Source: Campylobacter gastrosuis (lineage in GTDB: Bacteria; Campylobacterota; Campylobacteria; Campylobacterales; Campylobacteraceae). Taken from it: a stretch of DNA of 64,000 nucleotides. Location: contig NZ_JANURM010000001.1 in NCBI RefSeq assembly GCF_030249845.1, positions 1-64,000 of the forward strand. The letters are read 5' to 3'. Each line of letters opens with the position of its first letter. Position 1 is the first letter of the stretch. Below the pieces are notes generated by a model. It was not told where the DNA came from. It saw only the letters and a program-made list of their open reading frames with translations, and did not search any database. Positions 8,065-16,673 of the stretch are shown piece after piece. The position numbers and the translations under genes were made by a program.

Positions 8065-9652
8065 AGTTTTCAAGCCCTAAACTAGCACGATACTCCTCGT
8101 ATGTGCCTTTAAAATCCACCACTTCGCCGTTGCCTTTTAGGTGTAAAATTCTATTTGCAAATGCGTCAATTAGCTCTCTGTCGTGGCTTACACAAATCAC
8201 GCTGCCGTTAAAATTATAAAACGCCTCGCCAAGTGCGATGATCGCTTCAAGGTCAAGGTGATTGTTTGGCTCGTCCATTATTAGCAAATTTGGGCGATGA
8301 AGCATTAGCTGGGCTAGGCGGACTCTGTGCTTTTCGCCACCGCTTAAAGCACCAACTGCTTTTTCTTGATCAGCACCGCTAAAAAGCATTCTGCCAAGGC
8401 ATTTGCGAATTTCATCAATGTCCTTATTTTTGGCGTCTTGCAGATACTCATAAAGCTTTAAATCGCCACTAATTTTATTTACCACATCTTGTGCAAAATA
8501 CCCAAGCTCAATGGTGGCTCCTATGTGAATTTCGCCCTTATCTGGCTTTAACTCGCCCATTAGTAATTTACAAAGCGTGGTTTTACCAACGCCATTTACG
8601 CCAATAATTGCTAGTTTATCGCCCTTTTCTAGCTTGAAATTTAAGTCGTTAAAAATTACCTTCTCGCCAAAGCTTTTGCTTAAATTTTTAATCTCAATTA
8701 GCTCGTTGCCTATCTCTCTATTTGTGCGAAATAAAATGCTAGGATCTCGCCTTGATGATACGGCGATCTCGGCGATATCAAGCTTTGCTAGTTGTTTTGC
8801 GCGACTTGTGGCTTGTTTTGCCTTACTTGCGTTTGCACTAAAACGAGCGATAAATTTTTCAAGCTCCTCTTTCTCTTTTAGCTTTTTATCGCGCTCCATT
8901 TCGTTCTGTTTTGCGATTAAATTTGCAGCCATATACCACTCATCGTAGTTACCGCTAAACTCACGGATTTTTTTAAAATCCACGTCTAAAATATGCGTGC
9001 AAACCCTGTTTAAAAAGTGCCTGTCGTGGCTGATTACCACCAGCGTGCCTTCGTGGCGATTTAGCTCGTTTTCAAGCCAAGCAATAGCGTCAATGTCAAG
9101 GTTATTTGTCGGCTCGTCTAAAAACAAAATATCTGGTTTTGGGAATAAAACTTGCGCGAGCAAAACCTTGACTTTATCGGAATTTTCAACCTCGCTCATT
9201 AGCTTTTCAAACTCATTTAGCCCAAGCGAACTTAAAATTTTCTCAATCCTAGTTTCGTATTCATAGGTCGGATCCTCTTCGGCACAAATCACTTCAAGCT
9301 CACTTAAACGCTCATTTATTTCATCTGTAAATTCCTCGCTTAAATAGAGCTTTTCTTTCTCTTTTACGGCGTCATAAAGGCGTTTGTTGCCGTATAAAAC
9401 GGCGTCTTTTAGCGTGAAATTTTCAAAAGCAAACTGATCTTGCCCCAAAACGCCAACTTTCAAGCCGTTTTCTATCACGACCTCGCCACTACTTGCTTCT
9501 ATTTCGCCACTTAAAATTTTCAAAAACGTTGATTTACCAGCACCATTTGCACCGATTAAGCCATATCGGTTATGGCGATTAAGCTTTAAATTTACATCTT
9601 CAAAGAGCAAACTACTAGCAAATCTCTGCGTAAGTCCCTTAATTTCTAACAT
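8063..9652 (-). CDS. ABC-F family ATP-binding protein (YbiT-like)
   Basis: A 529-residue soluble protein with two ABC ATPase domains and no membrane segments. Walker A loops are GANGAGKST (about 37) and GVNGVGKTT (about 345). LDEPTNN and MDEPNNHLD are the Walker B regions, and LSGGEKHRV is the second signature. A charged linker (about 240-300) rich in K and E separates the domains. Length and order fit the YbiT subgroup (about 530). ABC-F proteins bind the ribosomal E site and modulate translation. It is transcribed alone, from a start behind AAGGGA. Confidence 0.93.
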   Translation of the reverse strand: MLEIKGLTQRFASSLLFEDVNLKLNRHNRYGLIGANGAGKSTFLKILSGEIEASSGEVVIENGLKVGVLGQDQFAFENFTLKDAVLYGNKRLYDAVKEKEKLYLSEEFTDEINERLSELEVICAEEDPTYEYETRIEKILSSLGLNEFEKLMSEVENSDKVKVLLAQVLFPKPDILFLDEPTNNLDIDAIAWLENELNRHEGTLVVISHDRHFLNRVCTHILDVDFKKIREFSGNYDEWYMAANLIAKQNEMERDKKLKEKEELEKFIARFSANASKAKQATSRAKQLAKLDIAEIAVSSRRDPSILFRTNREIGNELIEIKNLSKSFGEKVIFNDLNFKLEKGDKLAIIGVNGVGKTTLCKLLMGELKPDKGEIHIGATIELGYFAQDVVNKISGDLKLYEYLQDAKNKDIDEIRKCLGRMLFSGADQEKAVGALSGGEKHRVRLAQLMLHRPNLLIMDEPNNHLDLEAIIALGEAFYNFNGSVICVSHDRELIDAFANRILHLKGNGEVVDFKGTYEEYRASLGLEN

Positions 9653-9720
9653 ATTGTCCCTTTTTAAATTTAAAAGGGCTTATTTTGCCAAAAAGTTGTT
9701 TAAATTTTGATTTTTTGTTG

Positions 9721-9726
9721 TATAAT
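9721..9726 (+). promoter_or_regulatory. -10 element of the two-component operon
   Basis: TATAAT preceded by TTGTTG lies 37 bases before ATG 9763; an AAGGAG ribosome site follows at 9751-9756. Confidence 0.6.
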
Positions 9727-9762
9727 CACTAATTAAATTTTAAATTACACAAGGAGATTATT

Positions 9763-10434
9763 ATGATTAACGTTTTAATGATTGAAGATGATCCGGAATT
9801 TTCACAGATTTTATCTGAATATCTTGAAAATTTTAACATTAAGGTAACAAGCTTTGAAGACCTATATTTAGGGCTTAGTGCTGGGATTAAAAGCTATGAT
9901 TTATTGATCCTTGATCTTACTTTACCGGGCATTGATGGACTTGAAGTTTGTAAAGAAATTCGCGCAAAATACGACATACCTATCATCATAAGCTCGGCTC
10001 GTTCAGATGTTACAGATAAGGTCATCGGACTTGGTTATGGTGCTGATGATTACCTACCAAAGCCATATGATCCAAAAGAGATGTATGCGCGTATTATGAG
10101 CCTTATTCGCAGGTATAAAAAGAGCCAAGAGATAGCAGAAGAGCCAGTTGAAAGTGCGTTTAGGATTGATGAGAAACGCCACGAAATTTACTTTAACAAC
10201 GAGGCATTAATCCTAACTCCGGCTGAGTATGAAATTTTAACTTATCTCATTAAACAACATAGCTTTTCAGTTTCAAGAGAACAGCTAGTTTATAACTGCA
10301 AAAGCCTAAAAGATAAGGATTCAAAGAGCCTTGATGTCATCATCGGTCGCTTACGTGCTAAAATCGGCGATAGCTCAAAGTCGCCAAAACATATCTTTTC
10401 AGTGCGTGGCATAGGGTATAAACTCGTCGGATGA
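9763..10434 (+). CDS. OmpR-family response regulator, ArsR (H. pylori)/CprR-like
   Basis: A 223-residue regulator with a receiver domain (acidic pair E8-D10, phospho-acceptor D51 in LILDLTLPG, K102 region LPKPYDP) and a C-terminal winged helix (about 130-222). The sequence IPIIISSARSDV and GADDYLPKPYDPKE is typical of the essential H. pylori ArsR (HP0166) and its Campylobacter counterpart CprR. In H. pylori this system responds to acid; in C. jejuni CprRS affects biofilm formation and envelope properties. The gene ends in a 4-base overlap with its kinase gene. Confidence 0.9.
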   Translation: MINVLMIEDDPEFSQILSEYLENFNIKVTSFEDLYLGLSAGIKSYDLLILDLTLPGIDGLEVCKEIRAKYDIPIIISSARSDVTDKVIGLGYGADDYLPKPYDPKEMYARIMSLIRRYKKSQEIAEEPVESAFRIDEKRHEIYFNNEALILTPAEYEILTYLIKQHSFSVSREQLVYNCKSLKDKDSKSLDVIIGRLRAKIGDSSKSPKHIFSVRGIGYKLVG

Positions 10435-11675
10435 AAAGCTCAATAACGACAAAAATAACTATTATTTTTGCCATTGCCTTTACTTTGGTGTGCGTTTTGT
10501 TTCTAACCTTAGCTAGGATTGAGCGAGATCACGCCATAGAGAAGGTCAGAGATAGGCAGATTAGTGCGACAAACTATCTGCTATCTCTGTATGAAAAGTC
10601 AAAACTCCCACAGGATTTTAACCACTATTTTAGAAATTTCGGCTTTGAAAGTGTAAGTAGCAATATGTTAGCCGCTGCTGTTTTAAGCAAGGGCGAGGTG
10701 CAGTTTCAAAGGCACACGCCAGTCGGCACCGTTCGCTCAATATTTTATGACGGCAGGTTGTATTTACAAATTCAAAACGTATCGTTTTCACTGCTTCTTG
10801 AAAGTAATGACACAAAGAGCATTTACGACCCGCTTTTAGTCGGATTTTTAATCTCGTCGCTATTTTTGATTACATTTTACGTTTCGGTTATCAGAAGTCT
10901 TTCGCCACTTAAAAAGCTAAATAGCGATATTAGAAAATTTGCCTCTGGCAATATGGAGGTTGAAATTTGTCTGCCAAATGCTAAAAATAAGGATGAAATA
11001 GGGCAGGTGGCTTATGAATTTAACAACGCCGTTGGCAAGATAAAAGAGCTAATCCACTCACGACAACTATTTTTACGAGCCATAATGCACGAGCTAAAAA
11101 CCCCAATCGGCAAGGGCAGAATCGTATCTGAAATGATAGCAAACGAAACGCAAAAAAGCAGGCTAATTAGCGTTTTTGAACGCCTTGATATGCTTATAAA
11201 TGAGTTTGGTAAGGTTGAGCAGCTACTTTCAAAAAGCTACTCGCTTGAATATCAGGAGTGCCATTTTTCGTTGATTTTAGAGCAGACTATTGATCTTTTA
11301 ATGCTTGAAAATTTTGACGAGCGTGTAAAATGTGACATCAAAGATGATGTTTTGCTTTACGTTGATTTTCAGCTTTTTTCGCTAATGCTTAAAAATTTAA
11401 TAGACAACGCCTTAAAATACGCTGATGATAAGAAGGCGATTGTTGAGTGTCAAAGCGATAAAATCATTGTCAAAAATCACGGCAAAGCCTTAGAATACGA
11501 TATAGAGCACTACAAACAAGCCTTTGTGCGAGGGGCTACAAGCTCAAAAACGACCAGCGGTATGGGACTTGGACTTTATATAATTGAACAAATCTGCGAT
11601 ATGCATAAATTTAGCCTTTGCTACGAGTATAAAGATGGCTTTCACTGCTTTATCGTAAAAACGCAAAAAATTTAA
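10431..11675 (+). CDS. Sensor histidine kinase, ArsS/CprS-like
   Basis: A 414-residue membrane kinase. One hydrophobic segment lies at about 8-27 and another at about 135-155, enclosing a periplasmic sensor of roughly 105 residues. A HAMP-like linker follows, then the H-box FLRAIMHELKTPIGKGR with the phospho-accepting histidine. The N-box is LKNLIDNALKYA and the G-box GMGLGLYIIEQI. Start and stop arrangement (overlap with the regulator) fixes it as the partner of the ArsR/CprR-like protein. The H-box with KGR is characteristic of ArsS-type kinases. Confidence 0.9.
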   Translation: MKSSITTKITIIFAIAFTLVCVLFLTLARIERDHAIEKVRDRQISATNYLLSLYEKSKLPQDFNHYFRNFGFESVSSNMLAAAVLSKGEVQFQRHTPVGTVRSIFYDGRLYLQIQNVSFSLLLESNDTKSIYDPLLVGFLISSLFLITFYVSVIRSLSPLKKLNSDIRKFASGNMEVEICLPNAKNKDEIGQVAYEFNNAVGKIKELIHSRQLFLRAIMHELKTPIGKGRIVSEMIANETQKSRLISVFERLDMLINEFGKVEQLLSKSYSLEYQECHFSLILEQTIDLLMLENFDERVKCDIKDDVLLYVDFQLFSLMLKNLIDNALKYADDKKAIVECQSDKIIVKNHGKALEYDIEHYKQAFVRGATSSKTTSGMGLGLYIIEQICDMHKFSLCYEYKDGFHCFIVKTQKI

Positions 11676-11684
11676 CACACAATA

Positions 11685-12257
11685 ATGAAAAAGAGTTTAG
11701 AGAAATTTAATGAGCTTGTTGATGCCTTTGGCAGGTTGCCCGGAGTGGGCAAAAAAACGGCTATGCGGTTTGCCTATTTTGTGAGTTTGCAAGATAGTTT
11801 TGGTGGGCTAAAACTCGCTCAAAGCATTGAAGATGCGGTGCGATTTATCAAACGCTGTGAGCGTTGTGGCAGTCTTAGCGAGGATGAGCTTTGCGATATT
11901 TGTGCCGATGAGAGCCGTGATGACGCCTTGATTGCGGTGGTTGAAAGCCCAAAAGATGTGCTGGTTTTAGAGCAGAGTAAAATTTTTAGCGGTCGCTATT
12001 TTGTGCTTGATGAGATTGATGATGAGCGGATTTTATCGCTTAAAAATATGATTGAATTTTATGGCGCAAACGAGATTATTTTTGCCTTTACGCCGGGGCT
12101 AAATTCTGACGCTTTAATGCTTTTTGTTGAGGATAAAATCGCAAAAGACGGACTAAAATTTAGCAAAATCGCACAGGGCGTGCCAACTGGCGTAAGCCTT
12201 GAAAACATTGATATGCTCTCGCTTTTAAAGGCGATTGAGAGCAGGATAAAAGCTTAA
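11685..12257 (+). CDS. recR: Recombination protein RecR
   Basis: A 190-residue DNA-repair protein that works with RecO (and RecF) in gap repair and RecA loading. It shows the helix-hairpin-helix RLPGVGKKTAMRFA (about 17-30), the zinc finger CERCGSLSEDELCDIC, and a Toprim domain beginning IAVVESPKDV. The length is near the usual 190-200. It follows the kinase stop by 9 bases and is probably cotranscribed. Confidence 0.96.
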   Translation: MKKSLEKFNELVDAFGRLPGVGKKTAMRFAYFVSLQDSFGGLKLAQSIEDAVRFIKRCERCGSLSEDELCDICADESRDDALIAVVESPKDVLVLEQSKIFSGRYFVLDEIDDERILSLKNMIEFYGANEIIFAFTPGLNSDALMLFVEDKIAKDGLKFSKIAQGVPTGVSLENIDMLSLLKAIESRIKA

Positions 12258-12266
12258 AGGATAGAT

Positions 12267-12683
12267 GTGAGATTTAAAATTTTTACTGCCATTTTTGTGC
12301 TGGTTTTTCTCTCTGGTTGTAGATTTTTTTGGGAGCCAAAACCGCAAAAAATCACGCCACAAAAGGAGCAAATAAAGCCAAAAATAGAGCAAAAACAGGC
12401 AATAAAGGGCGTGATTTCTGAGCTTGTTTATCAAGATGAGCTTTACTGCTACACAATCACGGCGACTGATACTGCAAATTACAAGCTAAAAAGTGCGAAT
12501 TTTTGTTCGCCAAAATTTTGGCACAACAAGGGCGACTTAATCTATGCTACCTTTACTGGCAAACGCCTAGAATCAATGCTTTTAATCAAAGAAGCAAACA
12601 CAAAAACAGCTATAAAACGCAAAACCGCCCCAACAAAAACTGGCATAAATCCAGCAAAAGAGATAAAAATCAGTTTTGATTAG
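12267..12683 (+). CDS. Small lipoprotein of unknown function
   Basis: A 138-residue protein with a lipoprotein signal peptide: basic MRFK, a hydrophobic stretch, and the lipobox FLSGC with Cys18 as acylation site. A K/Q/P-rich linker (about 23-45) follows, then a small domain with ISELVYQDELYCYTI and a basic tail. The start is GTG 12267; the ATG two bases earlier is followed directly by TGA. AAAGGAT provides a ribosome site. No family is recognised. Confidence 0.8.
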   Translation: MRFKIFTAIFVLVFLSGCRFFWEPKPQKITPQKEQIKPKIEQKQAIKGVISELVYQDELYCYTITATDTANYKLKSANFCSPKFWHNKGDLIYATFTGKRLESMLLIKEANTKTAIKRKTAPTKTGINPAKEIKISFD

Positions 12684-12744
12684 CCGTTGATTTACCGATT
12701 TATTATATAATTTCATCAAGCAATCAAAACAAAACTCCTTTTGT

Positions 12745-12777
12745 AAAAGGTGAGTTCGTCTCACCTTTTATTTTTTT
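12745..12777 (+). terminator. Rho-independent terminator of the recR/lipoprotein operon
   Basis: AAAAGGTGAG (12745-12754), loop TTCGT, CTCACCTTTT (12760-12769), then a T-rich tail to 12777: a 10 bp perfect stem 60 bases after the lipoprotein stop. Confidence 0.9.
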
Positions 12778-12856
12778 AATTTTTAAAAAGTTATACGGCA
12801 ATTTTATCAACTTAAAAACACTTAATTTGTTTAAAAAATTCTAGATAATGTAGATA

Positions 12857-12894
12857 AAATTTAGGGCTAATTTTTGTAATTACGCCCTAAATTT
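12857..12894 (-). terminator. Possible weak terminator behind leuC and the mobA remnant
   Basis: AAATTTAGGGC (12857-12867) and GCCCTAAATTT (12884-12894) form an 11 bp stem with a 16-base loop. On the minus strand the stem is followed by TTTTATC. It lies just past the mobA remnant. The long loop and short U run make this uncertain. Confidence 0.4.
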
Positions 12895-12899
12895 GTGCT

Positions 12900-12980
12900 T
12901 TAAAATGCAAATGGCAAAAGCGTAATATCCTGCCCCATACGAGAGCTTTTGCCACCGGCTAAAATCACGCAGTTAGTCAA
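12900..12980 (-). pseudogene. Remnant of mobA (molybdenum cofactor guanylyltransferase), N-terminus only
   Basis: On the minus strand, TTG 12980 opens a 26-codon frame reading TNCVILAGGKSSRMGQD and then ITLLPFAF before TAA. NCVILAGGKSSRMGQDKTLLPF is the signature N-terminus of MobA, the nucleotide-binding loop that transfers GMP to molybdopterin. Nothing MobA-like follows before the terminator of the opposing operon, so the rest of the gene is gone. It begins one base after the leuC stop, as a former operon member would. The identification rests on a short but highly diagnostic motif. Confidence 0.8.
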
Positions 12981-12981
12981 A

Positions 12982-14247
12982 TTATAAATCCCTTGGGTCG
13001 GCGATTTTGCCCATTATCGCACTAGCGGCGGCGACTGCTGAGTTTGCTAGATAAACTTCGCTTGTCCTATCGCCCATTCTGCCTACGAAATTTCTGTTTG
13101 TGGTGGCAACGCACCTCTCGCCAACGCCTAAAATTCCCATATATCCGCCAAGACAGGCACCACAGGTTGGGTTGCTCACAACCGCACCAGCTTCAACAAA
13201 TATATCCATTAGCCCCTCTTTTTGTGCTTGTAGGGCGATTTTTTGCGTGGCTGGGGTGATGATAAGGCGTGTTTTTTTAGCGACCTTGCGTCCCTTTAAA
13301 ATTTGTGCTGCGATGCGTAAATCGCTTAATCTGCCGTTCGTGCAAGAGCCGATAAACGCCTGATCAATCGCTAAATCATCTTTAACCGCTTCACGCACAC
13401 TCTTGCCGTTGCTTGGCAAAAACGGATAAGCCACGACTGGATCAAGTTTGCTTACGTCTATCTCTAAAATTTGCTCATAATTTGCACCCTCATCTGAGTG
13501 GTAAATTTTTGGCTCACGGCTTAAATTTTTATCTTTTAAAAATTCCTTTGTAATCTCATCATAAGCGATTATACCGCTTTTACCCCCAGCTTCAATCGCC
13601 ATATTACACATAGAAAATCTGCTATCCATATCAAGCCCAGCTATCGTTTCGCCAGTAAATTCTAGGGCTTTGTATAAAGCGCCATCAACGCCGATTTGGC
13701 GGATTATTTCAAGGATTAAGTCCTTGCCATAGACGTGCTTGCCAAGCTTGCCTTTAAAAACGACCTTTATGGTTTGTGGGACTTTAAACCAGTTTTTACC
13801 AGTTATCATCGCGTAAGCTAAGTCGGTTGAGCCCATACCAGTCGCAAACGCCCCAAGCGCGCCGTGTGTGCAGGTGTGGCTATCAGCACCGATTATCACA
13901 TCACCCGGCACCACAAGTCCCTTTTCAGGCAAAAGCGCGTGTTCTATCCCCATATCTTTTTCGTCAAAATAGTTTTTTAAATCGTGTTTGTAGGCAAAAT
14001 CACGAGAAATTTTAGCCTGATTTGCACTTAAAATATCTTTTGCTGGTATGTAGTGATCCATTACGATAGAAAAGCCGTCTGGGTTTGCTAGTTTTTTAGC
14101 GCCACTTCGCTCAAACTGCTTGATTGATATTGGCGTGGTAATGTCGTTGCCAATGACCATATCAATGGGACTTTGCACGATTTGCCCAGCATAAACCGCC
14201 TCTCCAACGTGCTCTGAGAAAATTTTTTCAGTTATTGTTTGTTTCAT
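12982..14247 (-). CDS. leuC: 3-isopropylmalate dehydratase large subunit
   Basis: A 421-residue aconitase-family enzyme of leucine biosynthesis, isomerising 2- to 3-isopropylmalate with the LeuD subunit. Iron-sulfur cluster cysteines are in IIGADSHTCTHGALGAF, GSCTNGR and NPTCGACLGGYMG. The length fits the shorter LeuC class (about 420) rather than the 466-residue E. coli type. Its start overlaps the TerC gene by 20 bases. leuD and the other leu genes are not in this window. Confidence 0.95.
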   Translation of the reverse strand: MKQTITEKIFSEHVGEAVYAGQIVQSPIDMVIGNDITTPISIKQFERSGAKKLANPDGFSIVMDHYIPAKDILSANQAKISRDFAYKHDLKNYFDEKDMGIEHALLPEKGLVVPGDVIIGADSHTCTHGALGAFATGMGSTDLAYAMITGKNWFKVPQTIKVVFKGKLGKHVYGKDLILEIIRQIGVDGALYKALEFTGETIAGLDMDSRFSMCNMAIEAGGKSGIIAYDEITKEFLKDKNLSREPKIYHSDEGANYEQILEIDVSKLDPVVAYPFLPSNGKSVREAVKDDLAIDQAFIGSCTNGRLSDLRIAAQILKGRKVAKKTRLIITPATQKIALQAQKEGLMDIFVEAGAVVSNPTCGACLGGYMGILGVGERCVATTNRNFVGRMGDRTSEVYLANSAVAAASAIMGKIADPRDL

Positions 14248-14962
14248 CTTTTATCTCCTTTTTTCTTGCGTAAATATTAATTAGCTCAACGCACAGCGAG
14301 AACGCCATAGCAAAGTAAATGTAGCCCTTTGAGATATGCATATCAAAGCCCTCGCCAACGAGTGCAAAGCCGATTAAAATCAAAAATGCAAGTGCTAGAA
14401 TTTTAATTGTAGGGTTGTTATCAACAAAATTTGAGATTGATTTTGAAGCAAACATCATCACGCCAACGGCTAAAATCACGGCTAGAATCATAATCTCAAT
14501 GTGCTGTGCCATACCAACAGCAGTGATAACGCTATCAAGCGAGAATACAATGTCAATAATCGCAATTTGCGTAATTACAGCGATAAAACTAGCCTTGCCC
14601 TTGCTCTCGTGGTGCTCTTCTTGCTCACCACTAACACTGCTGTGAATCTCCATTGTTGATTTTGCAATTAAGAAAAGTCCGCCTAAAATTAGCACGATAT
14701 CGCGTCCAGTAATCTCAAAGCCAAATAGGCTAAATAGCGGCGTGGTAAGCTTCATAATCCAAAATAGCGATAAAAGTAGCATAATCCTAGTAATCATTGC
14801 TAGTGCTAGACCGATGATACGCCCTTTATCACGCTCATTTGCTGGTAGTTTGCCAACCAAAATCGCAATGAAAATAATGTTATCAATACCTAAAACTATT
14901 TCAAGTCCAGTAAGCGTAACTAGCGAAATCCACGCCTCTGGCGAAAAAACCCACTCAAACAT
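14228..14962 (-). CDS. TerC family integral membrane protein
   Basis: A 244-residue protein with about seven membrane segments. TerC signatures are the acidic in-membrane motifs EIVLGIDNIIFIAI near residue 20 and VFSLDSVITAVGMA near residue 140. Members are linked to manganese or other metal ion export and tellurite resistance; the exact substrate is unknown here. It is the first gene of an operon with leuC, which it overlaps. Confidence 0.88.
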   Translation of the reverse strand: MFEWVFSPEAWISLVTLTGLEIVLGIDNIIFIAILVGKLPANERDKGRIIGLALAMITRIMLLLSLFWIMKLTTPLFSLFGFEITGRDIVLILGGLFLIAKSTMEIHSSVSGEQEEHHESKGKASFIAVITQIAIIDIVFSLDSVITAVGMAQHIEIMILAVILAVGVMMFASKSISNFVDNNPTIKILALAFLILIGFALVGEGFDMHISKGYIYFAMAFSLCVELINIYARKKEIKDETNNN

Positions 14963-14986
14963 CTAATCTCCTTAATAAAAGGGGCG

Positions 14987-14992
14987 ATTATA
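14987..14992 (-). promoter_or_regulatory. -10 element of the terC-leuC operon
   Basis: TATAAT on the minus strand, 25 bases before ATG 14962, with an AAGGAG ribosome site between. Confidence 0.6.
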
Positions 14993-15003
14993 TAAAATTT
15001 TTG

Positions 15004-16188
15004 CTAAAAGTTTGCCTTAATCTCTTTTATAATGCGAGTGGTCGCTGTTTTTATAATCTCTGGCTTTGTGGCTAAATTTATGCGGATAAAGCCCTTAGCG
15101 TTTTTGCCAAACCATTCGCCATAATCAATGGCTAAACCGCAACGCCTTTGCATAAAATCCTTTGTGTCCTTTGTGTATGGATTTAAATCAAGCCACGCTA
15201 AATAGGTGCCTTCAAGTGGTGCGATGAAAATTTCAATATTTTCGTTTTTAAAGCTCTCTGTTAAAATTTCGTAGTTAAAATTAATTGTAACTTTTAAGCT
15301 TTCAAGCCATTTTTTGCCGTATTTATAGCCAAAAGTAGCGGCTATCACGCCTAAAATGCTAGTTTCAGTTTGATGAAATCTTTTTGCCATTTCATCGTAA
15401 ATTTTGGCTAGTTTTTCGTTTTTAAAAATCGTAACGGAGTGTAGCAAACAGGCTAGGTTAAAGGTCTTTGAAGCTGAGGTCATTACGATTAGATTATCGC
15501 TAAATTTGCCGTTTTGAACGTTTAAGGCGGAGATAAATGGCTTAGAGCTCATCATAAAATCTTGATGAATTTCGTCGCTAATAATTAAGACATTGTGGCG
15601 TGTTAAAATTTCAAAAAGCCTTGATAATTCATCATCGCTCCACACTTTGCCAAGCGGATTGTGAGGCGATGAGTGGATAAAAAGTTTAACATTATTTTGC
15701 CTTATTTTTTGCTCAATATCATCAAAATCCAGCTCATATTCGCCGTTTTTTAGCAGGGCTTCTGAGCAGATTAGGTTTCGGTCGTTATCAATGATTGAAT
15801 TTTTAAACGGATAATAAACCGGTGTGATTATCATCACGCTATCGTTTGGCTTTGTAAAGGCGTTTATAGCTAGGTAAATGGCACTTACAACGCCGGTATT
15901 AAATCTAATCCACTCTCTTTTTAGCTCTACGCCATAATTATCCTTTTGCCACGAAAAAAAGGCGTCAAAATACTCATCGCCAACAAAAGAGTAGCCATAA
16001 ACTCCGTGATTTACACGCTCATTTAGGGCGTTTGTTATCTCGTTTGGGGTTTTAAAATCCATATCAGCAACCCACATACCAAGTAAATTTTCATCGCCAA
16101 AACGCCTTTTTAGGGCATCGTGTTTAAGCGAGTTTGTCCCCTTTCGCTCAACGTAAAATTCTCTTACAAAATCATCAACTAAACTCAT
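15004..16188 (-). CDS. patB: PatB/MalY family C-S lyase (cystathionine beta-lyase-like)
   Basis: A 394-residue PLP enzyme of aminotransferase fold class I. The Schiff-base lysine is in MTSASKTFNLACL. Other family landmarks are WVADMDFKTP near the N-terminus, HSSPHNPLGKVW, and ISDEIHQDF. Such enzymes cleave the C-S bond of cystathionine or cysteine conjugates. Its first codons overlap the thioredoxin-like lipoprotein gene by 4 bases, so it is read as the distal gene of the iron-uptake operon. That link is positional only. Confidence 0.9.
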   Translation of the reverse strand: MSLVDDFVREFYVERKGTNSLKHDALKRRFGDENLLGMWVADMDFKTPNEITNALNERVNHGVYGYSFVGDEYFDAFFSWQKDNYGVELKREWIRFNTGVVSAIYLAINAFTKPNDSVMIITPVYYPFKNSIIDNDRNLICSEALLKNGEYELDFDDIEQKIRQNNVKLFIHSSPHNPLGKVWSDDELSRLFEILTRHNVLIISDEIHQDFMMSSKPFISALNVQNGKFSDNLIVMTSASKTFNLACLLHSVTIFKNEKLAKIYDEMAKRFHQTETSILGVIAATFGYKYGKKWLESLKVTINFNYEILTESFKNENIEIFIAPLEGTYLAWLDLNPYTKDTKDFMQRRCGLAIDYGEWFGKNAKGFIRINLATKPEIIKTATTRIIKEIKANF

Positions 16189-16673
16189 AAAACAGCTCTT
16201 ATTTTTGCTTCTAAAACCGATTTTGGCGTGAGTCCGATTAGGCGTTCTTTAATCTCTCCATCTTTGTTAAAAATGTAGATTACTGGCACACCCATTACAC
16301 CGCCGACTGCGTTTGAAAAGTAGTCAATTGAAACCTTATCGCTTGTCGTTTTAAATTTGACTTTATGCTCGTTTAAAAGTGCCATATCCTTATCAAAACC
16401 CTTGCTTGGGCCAAGGACGCCGATGAAATTTATATCGTTTTTATAGCTCTCATAAAGTGCGTTTAGGTCTGGAATTTGTGCCTTACAAACCCCACAATCA
16501 GCCCCAAAGAAAAATAGTAAATATGGCTTCTCATCAATCACAAGGCGCCTATCTTTGGCAAAAAAGTGCGTCTTTATGCCACTATCATCATTTATTGTGA
16601 TATGGTGCTTTTCGTATTCGTTTAAACAACCGCTAAAAAGCAGTAAAAATAGCGTAGATAGTAAAATTTTCAT
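16185..16673 (-). CDS. TlpA-like thioredoxin-fold lipoprotein (Cj1664-like)
   Basis: A 162-residue protein with lipobox LFSGC (Cys16) and a thioredoxin fold bearing the redox motif FFGADCGVCKAQIP, followed by the cis-proline region GVMGVPVIYIF. It is thought to reduce or isomerise thiols in the periplasm. C. jejuni has two such genes (Cj1664, Cj1665) at this place behind the P19 ABC genes; only one is present here. It overlaps the ATPase gene by 4 bases. Confidence 0.88.
   Translation of the reverse strand: MKILLSTLFLLLFSGCLNEYEKHHITINDDSGIKTHFFAKDRRLVIDEKPYLLFFFGADCGVCKAQIPDLNALYESYKNDINFIGVLGPSKGFDKDMALLNEHKVKFKTTSDKVSIDYFSNAVGGVMGVPVIYIFNKDGEIKERLIGLTPKSVLEAKIRAVL

Noticed and set aside
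12265..12270. ATG 12265 as the lipoprotein start
   Set aside because: It is followed immediately by TGA; GTG 12267 gives the signal peptide and lipobox.
12690..12980. Small RNA gene between the lipoprotein and leuC genes
   Set aside because: The visible structure is explained by a terminator hairpin, the mobA remnant and a second weaker hairpin; no promoter is evident for a separate RNA.
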